A stretch of 64,000 nucleotides of DNA from Emticicia aquatilis (GCF_014644295.1 NZ_BMKK01000011.1:62001-126000); one strand, 5' to 3'. Counted from the first letter of the stretch, positions 7,927 through 16,951 are shown. Program-made: numbers and translations. The notes: generated from the sequence alone by a model not told the origin.

Positions 7927-8886
7927 ATGAACCAACCACTGCAAATATCAATTGTTGTGCCTCTTTACAACGAAGCCGAGTCTTTACCCGAACTTCATGA
8001 CTGGATTGTACGAGTGATGACTCAGCACCAATTTTCGTATGAAATATTGTTTGTTGATGATGGCAGTACCGATGAATCATGGGAGGTTATCAAGCGTTTA
8101 TCTGCTAATAATCAGGCTGTTAGAGGTTTTAAGTTCACCCGAAACTATGGGAAAACCGCCGCTTTGCAAACGGCATTTATCAATACAAAAGGCGATGTGG
8201 TAATTACGATGGACGCCGACTTGCAAGACAGCCCCGATGAGATACCAGAGCTTTATCGTATGATAAAAGAAGACGGATACGATTTGGTTTCGGGATGGAA
8301 AAAGAAACGCTATGACCCAATTACGAAGACTCTACCAACGAAATTGTTCAATGGTGTATCTCGTTGGGTTTCTGGCGTGAATTTGCATGATTTTAATTGT
8401 GGTTTGAAAGCGTATAAATCGAGAGTGATAAAAAGTATCACGATTTATGGCGAAATGCACCGCAATATCCCTATTATTGCGAAGTGGAATGGCTTTAAGA
8501 AAATAGGCGAAAAAGTAGTACAACACCAAGCCCGCAAGTACGGAACCACCAAATTTGGCCTCGAACGTTTCATTTTTGGCTTTTTGGATTTGCTAACCGT
8601 TGCGTTCGTCAATAAATTTGGCCGTCGTCCGATGCACTTTTTCGGTACAATGGGCGTGCTTTCGTTTTTGATTGGTAGCCTAATGGCCATGTATTTACTT
8701 TTCGAGAAATTATACAATATTAATCAAGGTCTTCGTTATCGAAACGTAACCGACAATCCTTTGTTCTTTTTGGCATTGGTGGCTATTATTATTGGTTCGC
8801 AATTATTTTTAGCAGGATTTATCGGCGAACTTTTCGTAAAACAAAACTTTAAAAAAGACGAGTATCTGATTGAAGAACAAGTATAA
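7927..8886 (+). CDS. GT2 glycosyltransferase, DPM1/GtrB type, two C-terminal TMs
   Basis: 319 aa. A GT-A glycosyltransferase domain spans residues 1-220, with ISIVVPLYNEAESLPEL, FVDDGSTD and the DxD-type MDADLQD. Two membrane helices follow at about 233-256 and 275-300. Members transfer a sugar from a nucleotide donor to undecaprenyl or dolichyl phosphate at the inner membrane, for example GtrB- and ArnC-type enzymes. Donor and acceptor here are unknown. It precedes PBP1A by 65 bp, so a cell-envelope role is reasonable. Confidence 0.88.
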   Translation: MNQPLQISIVVPLYNEAESLPELHDWIVRVMTQHQFSYEILFVDDGSTDESWEVIKRLSANNQAVRGFKFTRNYGKTAALQTAFINTKGDVVITMDADLQDSPDEIPELYRMIKEDGYDLVSGWKKKRYDPITKTLPTKLFNGVSRWVSGVNLHDFNCGLKAYKSRVIKSITIYGEMHRNIPIIAKWNGFKKIGEKVVQHQARKYGTTKFGLERFIFGFLDLLTVAFVNKFGRRPMHFFGTMGVLSFLIGSLMAMYLLFEKLYNINQGLRYRNVTDNPLFFLALVAIIIGSQLFLAGFIGELFVKQNFKKDEYLIEEQV

Positions 8887-8951
8887 AACTTATAAGGCAG
8901 CATACAAACTGCACTCATTACACCATACATACAAACACTGACCCAACAAAA

Positions 8952-11282
8952 ATGAGATTTAACTATTTTGAACTTGCAGATGGCAAATATCGAAAGATTA
9001 TTGGTAATATTTGGAAATTTACTGGTTTCGGAGTACTTGCATTTATTGTTTTTCTTGTTGCTGTTAACTTCAATTTATTTTGGCTATTTGGAAAAATGCC
9101 AAGCTCAGATGACATTGATAATCCAAACAGCGAGATTGCGTCAGAAGTGATTTCTTCTGATGGAAAAGTGATTGGCAAGTTTGCCTACGAAAACCGTAGT
9201 CCAATAGACTTCAATGAGCTTTCTCCGAATATAGTAAATGCTTTAGTAGCTACCGAAGACGTCCGTTTTACGGTTCACTCAGGTATTGATGCACGTAGTA
9301 CATTGCGTGTGATTACTGGTATTTTTACTGGCCAAAGTAAGGGTGGAGGTAGTACGCTTTCGCAACAATTAGCCAAAAACCTTTTCAAACTTCGTGAAGA
9401 TGATTTTTATAAAGGCCCCTTATACAATGTTCCGGGAATCCGCCAGTTGCTTATAAAAACAAAAGAATGGATTACTGCCATTAAACTCGAACGCCGCTAT
9501 ACAAAGCAGGAAATTATGGAGAAATACCTTAATACGGTTGAGTTTAGTAGTGGTGCTTATGGTATAAAGTCGGCCGCAAAGACTTATTTCAAAAAAGAAC
9601 CAAGCGAACTCAATCCAGAAGAAGCTGCAATTTTGGTAGGAATGTGTCAAAATCCTTCAAGGTTTAACCCAAAATTTCATCCAGTAGCATCAAAAGAGCG
9701 TCGAAACATTGTATTTGACCAAATGGTAAAGTACAATAAACTTTCGCTCGAACAAGGAGAAGCTCTCAAGAAAAAGCCAGTTATCTTGAATTATTCGCCC
9801 GAAAGTCATAATTCGGGGCCAGCACCTTATTTCCGTCAATTCTTGAAGGATTGGTTGAAAGCCGAAATCGTAAAAGAAGGTTACGAAGCCAACGATATTT
9901 ATACAAAAGGTTTTAAGGTTTACACGACTATCGACTCGCACATGCAGACCTACGCTGAGGAAGCTTTGCGAGAAAATATGAAAGACCAACAGAAGAAATT
10001 CTATGCTCACTGGAAAGGTAAGGGAAATCCGTGGGTGTTGGAGTCGAAAGCGAAAGAAGGGCGTTATGTAGAAATACCCAATTACATAGAAAGTATCGCA
10101 AAAACTACTGCTCGATTCAGAGAGTTGAAAACCGAGTATGATGGCGATTTGGACAAGGTATGGAGAGATATGAATAAGAAAAACAAAATGAGGGTCTTTA
10201 CATGGCAAGGCGAGCGTGATACTGTGCTTTCGTCGATGGATTCGATTCGCCATTATAAGTTTTTCTTACATTCGAGTTTCTTGGCTATGGACCCTCGAAA
10301 CGGGCATATTAAGGCTTGGGTAGGGGGTATCAACTACAAGCATTTCAAATACGACCACGTTTATCAAGGAAAACGTCAACCAGGTTCAACCTTCAAGCCG
10401 TTTGTTTACTGTACTGCCATTGATAATGGTTTCTCGACTTGCGAACACGTAACCGACCAACCCATAACAATTCAAGTACCAGGTGGAAGTTGGACTCCAA
10501 AAAACTCTGATGGTAAATATTCTTATCGCTCATTGACATTACGTCAAGCTTTGGGACAATCAATCAATACTGTGAGTGCTTATTTGATAAATCAGTTTAA
10601 AGCTGAGAACGTAATTAAATATGCTCATAAATTAGGTATCAAGAGTGAATTGCCAGAAGTACCTGCCATTTGTTTGGGTATTGGTGATGTTTCACTCTAT
10701 GAATTGATGGCGGGGTACTGTGTTTTTGCCAATCAAGGAAAATATACCGAGCCGATTTTTGTAACCAAGATTTCGGATAAAAATGGTGAGGTAATTAAAG
10801 AGTATTATTCTGATAGTAAGGAAGTTATCAGCCAAGAAACAGCCTATAAGATGATTCACCTCATGCGTGGAGCAACACAACCAGGAGGTACGGCGATGGG
10901 CTTATCAAGATACGGAGTATTAGATGGAAACGAAGTGGCTGCCAAAACGGGTACAACTTCAAACTTCTCAGATGGTTGGTTTATGGGTATTACGCCTACG
11001 CTCGTAGCGGGCGGCTGGACAGGTGGCGACGACCCAACGATTCACTTTCGTGATATAAATCTCGGTCAAGGGGCAAGGCTTTCGATGCCAACGTGGGGCG
11101 GCTTCTTTCAGCGTGTATATGCCGATAAAACCCTTGAATACAAAAAAGGAACATTCTTGAAGCCTTCAACTGTTTCAATATCAGGCGATTGTGTATTTAC
11201 AGCTGGTGAAGGTGCATATATAGATTCTACCCAAAAATATACTCCACCAACGGCCAAACCTGCCGATGATGAGTTGTTGTAG
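8952..11282 (+). CDS. mrcA: Penicillin-binding protein 1A
   Basis: 776 aa bifunctional peptidoglycan synthase. A short cytoplasmic tail precedes a TM helix at about 20-42. The GT51 glycosyltransferase domain shows EDVRFTVHSGID with its catalytic Glu and GGGSTLSQQLAKN. The transpeptidase domain shows SxxK in RQPGSTFKPF, SxN in QSINTVSAY and KTG in AAKTGTTSNFSDGW. It polymerises lipid II and cross-links glycan in the periplasm. All catalytic motifs are present and length is typical. Its stop is 8 bp from the end of a convergent gene. Confidence 0.95.
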   Translation: MRFNYFELADGKYRKIIGNIWKFTGFGVLAFIVFLVAVNFNLFWLFGKMPSSDDIDNPNSEIASEVISSDGKVIGKFAYENRSPIDFNELSPNIVNALVATEDVRFTVHSGIDARSTLRVITGIFTGQSKGGGSTLSQQLAKNLFKLREDDFYKGPLYNVPGIRQLLIKTKEWITAIKLERRYTKQEIMEKYLNTVEFSSGAYGIKSAAKTYFKKEPSELNPEEAAILVGMCQNPSRFNPKFHPVASKERRNIVFDQMVKYNKLSLEQGEALKKKPVILNYSPESHNSGPAPYFRQFLKDWLKAEIVKEGYEANDIYTKGFKVYTTIDSHMQTYAEEALRENMKDQQKKFYAHWKGKGNPWVLESKAKEGRYVEIPNYIESIAKTTARFRELKTEYDGDLDKVWRDMNKKNKMRVFTWQGERDTVLSSMDSIRHYKFFLHSSFLAMDPRNGHIKAWVGGINYKHFKYDHVYQGKRQPGSTFKPFVYCTAIDNGFSTCEHVTDQPITIQVPGGSWTPKNSDGKYSYRSLTLRQALGQSINTVSAYLINQFKAENVIKYAHKLGIKSELPEVPAICLGIGDVSLYELMAGYCVFANQGKYTEPIFVTKISDKNGEVIKEYYSDSKEVISQETAYKMIHLMRGATQPGGTAMGLSRYGVLDGNEVAAKTGTTSNFSDGWFMGITPTLVAGGWTGGDDPTIHFRDINLGQGARLSMPTWGGFFQRVYADKTLEYKKGTFLKPSTVSISGDCVFTAGEGAYIDSTQKYTPPTAKPADDELL

Positions 11283-11290
11283 GGGGAATT

Positions 11291-13954
11291 TTAAAGCGGA
11301 AATCTGGCTTTAAATACGACTTGTGTTGTCCGCAAATCATAAGAAGTTTCTACATAATTGAAAGCACCATTGCTTACACTTAGAAGCGATTCGGAATTAA
11401 AAATATTTGACCCAATCGCTTCTAAGTCTATTTTTTTCTTACCTACGGTTTTTCTGAATATTATATCTGAAAATAAATTTTGAGTAGCATTAAAGTTATT
11501 GATATAAAGCTCAGTTATGATGCCAAAATACCACTTTTCAGCAGGGTTGAAGTTGAGTTTTAAATCGTGATTTTGCTGTATAATGGTGGGTTTGGGAATC
11601 TCAGAAATAATATTTTTTATGCTTGATAGCTTGTAAGCATATTCCAGTCCAAACCATTTTGAAAGGCTCGACGAAAATCTTAGGTTTGGACTAATACCAT
11701 TCATAATTACCTCGGTCAAACCATTATTGATAAACTGCTGACTCTGCTGTTTAAACACATTAGTCCCTATACTAAGAGTTGTTTTTATTTTACTAAAATA
11801 CTTACTCACGCTCCCGTTAAGCGACTGATTATAAGCATTATTATCTTGCTCAATGGCATTTCTTTCAACACTACCATTCGGATTGATTATGTTAGTAAAA
11901 AGCAAGTTGTTTTCTCGAAAAGAATAGCTGTAAGTAAACGAAGCAAAAGTAGAATTTACGGGATTTCGGTAATTGATTCCTGCTGAAGTCGAATAAGAGC
12001 TGGTTTGTAATAAAGGTACATTCATACGCTTAATTTCTCGGTAGGTTGTCAGCAAATAGCCATAATACATTTGATTTATATCGCCAAAACTATTGCTCTT
12101 ACTGGCAGAAGTGTTGATTGTTAGGTAATTATTCAAATCATAGTTAAGACCGAGACGAGGTTCGAAGGTCAAACGATTGAGGTTTTCGGATTTACTAAGG
12201 GCAGCATCTTCAATGGCGAAACGTCTAAAATTGAGTAGAGTCGAAAGGTTAATATTAAGTTTTTGTTTACGGTAGCGGCTTTGTAGATGCACATAATACT
12301 TTTGATTGAGCCAGTTTAAATTATTTCGAAATTCTCCGCTCTCAACTGAACGAGTTTTGATTAAATTTTGAAGTAAAATATCACTTTCTAACGCCTGCTT
12401 CTCAACCAAAAAGCCCAATTGGGTATCAAACGAAAATCCTTTCAATGATTTTAGGTATTGCACCGAATTTTCGGTAAAAAAACTCGACTGCAAAACATTT
12501 TGCTGGATGTCTTGAATAAATTTATCGGCATTAAGCAAGGTAGCAAACGGCACAGGGGAAACGCTTAATTGCTGTGGTTTTCGCTCAAGACTAATGCTTG
12601 AATTTAAGGTAAGCAGTGATTTACCAACCTTAAAAAAATCTTTGTAATTATTAGAAAGAGTATAGAACGGCACGCTTACCTGCTGAATAATTGTCCCGTT
12701 GGTATTCCTAAGGATTCCTGTTTGACTATCCCAGTAGGCTTTTATTTGTAGGCTGTTTTTTAGGTATTTTCCTGCTGAGTTTTTTTGTAGTGTAAAATCG
12801 GTTTTCAGATTATTGAAATACAAATCATTTCGCTTATTTTCCAAGAGCGTAATACTATCGGCTTCCGAACCGAAAAAGGTTGTTTTGGTATAGCCAGTTT
12901 GCAGTTGAACATCGTTTGTATAGTCACCGATTAGGCGGAGTTCGAGGTTGTTTTTTAGTTTTTTTAGTATGTTTATGCTTCCAATGTGGCTATTGTTATT
13001 GAGCCAGCGATTTTCTTTGAATGCTGGATTCGTCAACTTTTGAATTCCCACCCAATCTTGTTTGTTTTCAATGCCCGATTCTCCTCTGTAAACGCCTGGA
13101 GTGAGTCGCACGAGTTGTGAAGCACTATTTCTTCCTACATTATTAGTTTGATAAGTGGCCAAAAACTGGGTGTTTTTTGTGAAAAGCATGGGGGTAATAT
13201 TTACATCCCGAAGTAAATATGCTGGGTCAATGCCAGCCCCCAAAGACACTTGGCCAGTTGTGGTGATATTCTTTTTGAGTTTGAGATTTAAGGCCGCCTT
13301 TTCGGAGTGAACTACACCATTGAGCATTCTGACGGGTTGGTGGTTTTCTAAGATTTCAACATCCGTAACGGCTTCTACGTTTAGGTTTTCGTTGGCGAGT
13401 TTATAGCGTCCTTCGAGCAAATCCATGCCTTCGATGTAGTATTTATTGATGGGTTCGCCTTGATACAAAATCTGACCGTTGGGACTCACCTCAATACCTG
13501 GTAGTTTTTTGATAATATCGGCAATTACACGGTCGTTTTTATCTTTAAATGCCGAAACTGCATAAGAAAGCGTATCACCGTATTTTTTGATGGGGTCGGG
13601 TTTTACTTTTACTTCTTTCAGCTCAATCGAAGATTCTTCTAATTCAAAATTGATGCTTTGGTTTTTATTGGCAATATTGATGCGTTGGGCTGCGTAGCCG
13701 AGCATTTTTATATTTAGCGTTAGCGAATCTGCATTTGCATTGCTTTTGATTTCATATTGCCCCGAAGGTTTACTCATACCATAACCAATCGTAATTTCGG
13801 TATTGAGTTTATTGACCGTGATAATGGCATTTGATAAGGCTTTGTTTTGAGCCTTATCACTCACTTTTCCTGTGATGATTGTTTGGGAGAAAGAGACCTG
13901 ACCAAAGGGAAAAACGAGTATAATTGTTAGACAGTAATAAAAACTCTTTTTCAT
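11291..13954 (-). CDS. Outer-membrane beta-barrel protein with CarboxypepD-reg domain and plug-like region
   Basis: 887 aa with signal peptide (cleavage near SFSQ-T). Residues about 25-110 form a carboxypeptidase-regulatory-like Ig fold (ITGKVSDKAQNKALSNAII). A TonB-receptor plug-like part follows (IIKKLPGIEVSPNGQILYQG and INKYYIEGMDLLEG). The rest is rich in alternating-residue beta strands and ends in an aromatic-containing FKARFPL, the expected barrel terminus. There is no partner SusD. It is the last gene of a minus-strand cluster after two GLPGLI proteins (18 bp to the nearest). Likely role: energised import or export across the outer membrane for something handled by that cluster. The substrate is unknown. 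Confidence 0.85.
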   Translation of the reverse strand: MKKSFYYCLTIILVFPFGQVSFSQTIITGKVSDKAQNKALSNAIITVNKLNTEITIGYGMSKPSGQYEIKSNANADSLTLNIKMLGYAAQRINIANKNQSINFELEESSIELKEVKVKPDPIKKYGDTLSYAVSAFKDKNDRVIADIIKKLPGIEVSPNGQILYQGEPINKYYIEGMDLLEGRYKLANENLNVEAVTDVEILENHQPVRMLNGVVHSEKAALNLKLKKNITTTGQVSLGAGIDPAYLLRDVNITPMLFTKNTQFLATYQTNNVGRNSASQLVRLTPGVYRGESGIENKQDWVGIQKLTNPAFKENRWLNNNSHIGSINILKKLKNNLELRLIGDYTNDVQLQTGYTKTTFFGSEADSITLLENKRNDLYFNNLKTDFTLQKNSAGKYLKNSLQIKAYWDSQTGILRNTNGTIIQQVSVPFYTLSNNYKDFFKVGKSLLTLNSSISLERKPQQLSVSPVPFATLLNADKFIQDIQQNVLQSSFFTENSVQYLKSLKGFSFDTQLGFLVEKQALESDILLQNLIKTRSVESGEFRNNLNWLNQKYYVHLQSRYRKQKLNINLSTLLNFRRFAIEDAALSKSENLNRLTFEPRLGLNYDLNNYLTINTSASKSNSFGDINQMYYGYLLTTYREIKRMNVPLLQTSSYSTSAGINYRNPVNSTFASFTYSYSFRENNLLFTNIINPNGSVERNAIEQDNNAYNQSLNGSVSKYFSKIKTTLSIGTNVFKQQSQQFINNGLTEVIMNGISPNLRFSSSLSKWFGLEYAYKLSSIKNIISEIPKPTIIQQNHDLKLNFNPAEKWYFGIITELYINNFNATQNLFSDIIFRKTVGKKKIDLEAIGSNIFNSESLLSVSNGAFNYVETSYDLRTTQVVFKARFPL

Positions 13955-13972
13955 GGTCGTGCTTGTGGGTCA

Positions 13973-14770
13973 TTAGAATCTTTCAATAATATTTCTATTT
14001 AGGGGTTTGGAAATGGATTCTCCAACAGGATAAAACCCTTGACTCTGAAATACTTTCAAAGGGTTCTCATTTTCATCTTTTCGTAACTGTTTGAATTTTT
14101 CGTAAGTAATTTCAAATGTTGGGTCTGACCTTTCAAACTTGGGGAAATTATTCGCAAATTTTTCAAAACTTTCTAATTCAAAAGTATAATGATTTTTGGT
14201 ATCAGCTATTTTTATGATGAGTCCAGGCAGCCCCCAAAATTTATGAGGCCCGTCAGAAATCGGAATATCGGTGCTGTACCAAGCTACATAATCTCGGCCT
14301 TCAAAAGTAGTGGTGGCTTTGACACATTTGTAGCCTTTGATGGTCGAGGTATCGGGGAGTAATTGCCAATTTAGGGAGTTTTTTTGAGAATAAACGTAAG
14401 TATTTGCAATAATTTGGGTCGGTACAACCATCATTTGGTTATTGTATGTTTTCTGGATATGATTTTTGAACGATGTACGTGGATAACTATCATTCATGAC
14501 ATCGTATTTACTAATTGTACCAGCGTTTACTAATCTAAGAATAGAGTCCTGCTTAAAATAGTTTTTGGTTGCATAAACCGAACCTTCGTTTGCTTTAATT
14601 ATCAATAAACCAGACTCTGTTCTTACACTGCTGTTGGTAAGGTTTGAGATATAGGTTATTTTATAAGTGGCTTTGTAGGCTTGGGCGTTAGTGATGAACG
14701 AGTATAGAAAGAGTATGAGCGAAAAGTTGAATGTTTTGATGTTTTTTTTCATAAGGTGTGTGGTTTTCAA
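13973..14770 (-). CDS. GLPGLI family protein (1)
   Basis: 265 aa. A hydrophobic N-terminus (to about residue 30, cleavage near TNAQA) indicates export. The family signature is seen in DGPHKFWGLPGLIIKI followed by NHYTFELESFEK. The family is restricted to Bacteroidota, and its members are exported proteins of unknown biochemical role. It is clearly paralogous to the next gene upstream, sharing the YKATYKITYI start, GRDYVAWYSTDIPISDGP and the C-terminal NPLK. The two genes are 21 bp apart. The start ATG gives MKTTHLMKKNIK; an internal ATG six codons later is also possible. Confidence 0.88.
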   Translation of the reverse strand: MKTTHLMKKNIKTFNFSLILFLYSFITNAQAYKATYKITYISNLTNSSVRTESGLLIIKANEGSVYATKNYFKQDSILRLVNAGTISKYDVMNDSYPRTSFKNHIQKTYNNQMMVVPTQIIANTYVYSQKNSLNWQLLPDTSTIKGYKCVKATTTFEGRDYVAWYSTDIPISDGPHKFWGLPGLIIKIADTKNHYTFELESFEKFANNFPKFERSDPTFEITYEKFKQLRKDENENPLKVFQSQGFYPVGESISKPLNRNIIERF

Positions 14771-14791
14771 TCACTATTCTTTGAAAATAAA

Positions 14792-15580
14792 TCAATATCT
14801 TTCGATTGGATTTACTTTTCTTTTGTTTAACTGAATATTAGGGTTTTCACCATTGAAACTTATTACTTTAGTCCCTCTATTTTCTAATATCTTTAAAGGG
14901 TTTTCAATAAACTCCTTGTTTAAAGCTCTAAATTTATCATAAGTCACCTCAAAACTTTTTATAGTTTGATACGGTGTAGGGTACTGTTGTCCTGTATATT
15001 TTTCAAAACTTTCCAGTGTAAAAGTGTAATGGTTTTCAGTATCATAGATTTTAATAATCAATCCAGGAAGTCCCCAAAACTTATAAGGACCATCTGGAAT
15101 TGGGATTTCAGTGGTGTACCAAGCTGTGTAATCTCTACCTTCGTAGCTGACGGTTGCTTTATTGCAAACGTAATTTTTAATTTTCAAAGTATCAGGGTGC
15201 AATTGCCAGTTTAGGTCATTTTTTTGAATGTAAATATAATTATCAATGGCGATTAGGTTTGATACTTTCATATTTCGTTCAGAATAGTTTTTTTGGACAA
15301 AGTGATTGAATCCAGTTTTTGGGAGTTTATCATTCATTACCTCATGAGGGTTTATGTTGTTTTCTCTTACATACTTCATTACAGAATCCATCTTAAAAGT
15401 ATTTTTTGAAGCATAAGAGGAATTTTGGTTTTCATCTATAATCAGGATTGCTAACTCTGTCCTAATGCTGTTTGTAGCAAGATTTGGTATGTAATCGATT
15501 TTATAAATCGCTTTATAATCTGTTTCAAATGAAAAGAAAACAAATAAATAGTAAAGAGAATACATTATTACTTTATTCAT
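14792..15580 (-). CDS. GLPGLI family protein (2)
   Basis: 262 aa paralogue of the following gene. The signature is DGPYKFWGLPGLIIKIYDTE and NHYTFTLESFEKY. The N-terminal hydrophobic segment (LYYLFVFFSF) resembles a signal peptide but has no obvious AxA or Gln cleavage site, unlike its paralogue. It lies downstream of the Cys-rich small protein across a 164-bp spacer that holds a large hairpin (15634-15720). Duplicated GLPGLI genes beside an outer-membrane receptor suggest a periplasmic or surface step in one pathway. Confidence 0.87.
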   Translation of the reverse strand: MNKVIMYSLYYLFVFFSFETDYKAIYKIDYIPNLATNSIRTELAILIIDENQNSSYASKNTFKMDSVMKYVRENNINPHEVMNDKLPKTGFNHFVQKNYSERNMKVSNLIAIDNYIYIQKNDLNWQLHPDTLKIKNYVCNKATVSYEGRDYTAWYTTEIPIPDGPYKFWGLPGLIIKIYDTENHYTFTLESFEKYTGQQYPTPYQTIKSFEVTYDKFRALNKEFIENPLKILENRGTKVISFNGENPNIQLNKRKVNPIERY

Positions 15581-15633
15581 GATTGATTAGAAAAGAATTA
15601 CTACTATTAGCTTTGAGAAGTTTTTATTAAGAG

Positions 15634-15720
15634 AAAAGTAGTTTTATTTTTATTCAGTATTTGGTTTATTGTGTCAATAAATTTCCTGTTTGCCAAATAT
15701 GAGAAAATAAAACTACTTTT
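15634..15720 (-). promoter_or_regulatory. Large hairpin between small-protein gene and GLPGLI genes
   Basis: AAAAGTAGTTTTATTTT (15634-15650) is perfectly complementary to 15704-15720 (17 bp). Inside it TATTTGG (15658-15664) pairs with CCAAATA (15693-15699). Read on the minus strand the descending arm ends ACTACTTTTCTC. It could be a terminator or a partial terminator that sets a high ratio of small protein to downstream proteins. Confidence 0.65.
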
Positions 15721-15744
15721 ACCCTCATGCATTATGAAAGAGGC

Positions 15745-16053
15745 TTACGGATAGCATTCACAATCATTATTGCAAAATACAGTGTCATAAAAACTGTAAT
15801 AGAGCATTGTTTCGTCTGGTCCAAGTTGTTCTTCAAATGTACCACAAGCTGTACCACAACTTAGAACAAAGCATTCAACTACTTCAACTTTCTTCACTAC
15901 ATTAACGTTTGTAGCTTTTTTCTTTGTTTCTTTTCCTTGGTTTGTAAATGAAACTTCTTTCGATTTTTTACTGAAACTAACTGGCTTGGTCTCATTACCA
16001 AACGCCAAAGAAATAGATAGCACGAATGCTAAGGATAAAAAAGTTTTTTTCAT
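15745..16053 (-). CDS. Small secreted Cys-rich protein
   Basis: 102 aa. A clean Sec signal peptide (MKKTFLSLAFVLSISLAFG) is followed by a Lys/Ser-rich linker (about 25-55). A C-terminal Cys-rich tail carries six cysteines: VECFVLSCGTACGTF then FCNNDCECYP. No known domain is recognised. The layout of leader, spacer and compact Cys-rich core resembles a secreted peptide precursor. It heads a minus-strand cluster with two GLPGLI proteins and an outer-membrane receptor-like protein, and its promoter region carries tandem 14-bp sites. Disulfide-bonded toxin, signal or cell-surface peptide are all possible; function unknown. Confidence 0.75.
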   Translation of the reverse strand: MKKTFLSLAFVLSISLAFGNETKPVSFSKKSKEVSFTNQGKETKKKATNVNVVKKVEVVECFVLSCGTACGTFEEQLGPDETMLYYSFYDTVFCNNDCECYP

Positions 16054-16090
16054 AACTTTACACTGTTTTATGATTAAAAATGAAACACAT

Positions 16091-16127
16091 AAGCCCCCAC
16101 GATTCCGCCAAGTTTCATCGGGGGCTT
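16091..16127 (-). promoter_or_regulatory. GC-rich stem-loop upstream of the small-protein gene
   Basis: AAGCCCCC (16091-16098) pairs with GGGGGCTT (16120-16127), with an inner GAT/ATC step. On the minus strand it is followed by TTATGTGTTTCATTTTT. It could be the terminator of the Crp/Fnr gene. If transcription starts from the box at 16136-16142, it would instead be a 5' stabilising hairpin on the small-protein mRNA. Confidence 0.6.
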
Positions 16128-16135
16128 ACTTATTG

Positions 16136-16142
16136 CAAAGTA
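16136..16142 (-). promoter_or_regulatory. Weak -7 box for the small-protein gene
   Basis: On the minus strand the sequence reads CTACTTTGC, close to TAnnTTTG but one base short between TA and TTTG. No -33 TTTG is present. The tandem repeats at 16167-16202 lie just upstream, as expected for an activator-dependent promoter. Confidence 0.35.
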
Positions 16143-16166
16143 GAGCAATGTTTTTGAGAAATAAAA

Positions 16167-16202
16167 GTAGCCTAAACTACAAAAAAATGTAGCTCAAACT
16201 AC
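16167..16202. promoter_or_regulatory. Tandem 14-bp sites, 22-bp period
   Basis: GTAGCCTAAACTAC (16167-16180) and GTAGCTCAAACTAC (16189-16202) are 12/14 identical. Each has GTAG/CTAC ends, and their centres are 22 bp apart, two helical turns. Placement about 25-60 bp upstream of the weak -7 box fits an activator binding two sites on one face of the DNA. Confidence 0.5.
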
Positions 16203-16225
16203 AATTTTTCTTGGTGCGTAATAAA

Positions 16226-16802
16226 CTAAATCTTTGCTCGTTTTGAGCGAATTTTACTCAACGTAACTCGGTGCATGTGCAGAAAAGTGGCAATATGCCT
16301 AACTGATACTCGGTTGGCAAGCCCAGCGTAGTTGTCATTAAACCATTTCCAGCGACTTTCGGAGTTTTGGCGAATCATGGCGTTATATCGCTCATATTTT
16401 TTGAGATTTTCTTCGAGCAACATCCTCCCAATAACATTTAGTTGCGGAAGTTCTACGTAAAGTTTATCAATATCGGTCTTCGTAATGTGCCAGAGTTTGG
16501 CATCTTCAATTACTTCTAAGGCAATTTCAGAGGGTTTTTGCTCCAAAAAAACTATCGACCAAATACTCAAAATTGTTTTCTGGCATGAGCCAATGCGTAA
16601 TGGTGTTGTCTTGTTCTTGTTCTGAGAATTCCCTCAATATTCCCTTTTCTATGGAATAGAGTTTATCGTTAATTTCTCCGAAATTAACCAAAATTGTGCC
16701 TGGTGTATGACTTTTAGGCTTGAAATGGCTTAGAACTAATGTAATTTCAGCTTCTGTTAGTAAGCCAAAGCTATTGAAGAGTTCGTAAAGTGGATGTGTC
16801 AT
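16226..16802 (-). pseudogene. Crp/Fnr family regulator, frameshifted
   Basis: Two overlapping minus-strand frames together make one normal Bacteroidota Crp/Fnr protein of about 190 aa. The first (start 16802) gives the cyclic-nucleotide-binding-like half up to NNFEYLVDSFF, then shifts into GAKTL and stops. The second resumes at LEQKPSEIALEVIEDAKLW and carries the C-terminal HTH (RVSVRHIATFLHMHRVTLSKIR) to 16226. The break is at a run of seven T on the coding strand (A run 16545-16551). Loss of one T restores SFLEQKPS. It may be a real pseudogene, a slippery or phase-variable site, or a sequencing error. It is divergent from the MFS transporter, which it might regulate. Confidence 0.85.
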
Positions 16803-16951
16803 GTTTATACTCTATAATTAGCAAAAGTGTGAACTTTGGGCAAAAGTATAAAACGTCTCTTACTAACCAAAAAATTTCGACAAAGTATATACTTTCTTCG
16901 ACGAATTTGATACCTGCTTTTTTGAAATTAAATGCAGAAAAATGAAAATTT

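Noticed and set aside
9690-10253. 187-aa frame antisense to PBP1A
   Set aside because: Shadow of the real coding frame; Phe/Ile-rich composition typical of reverse-strand translation.
15581-16225. MITE or insertion sequence in the peptide-gene region
   Set aside because: The hairpins are each single, flank the gene in operon-consistent places and have no target duplication or transposase remnant.
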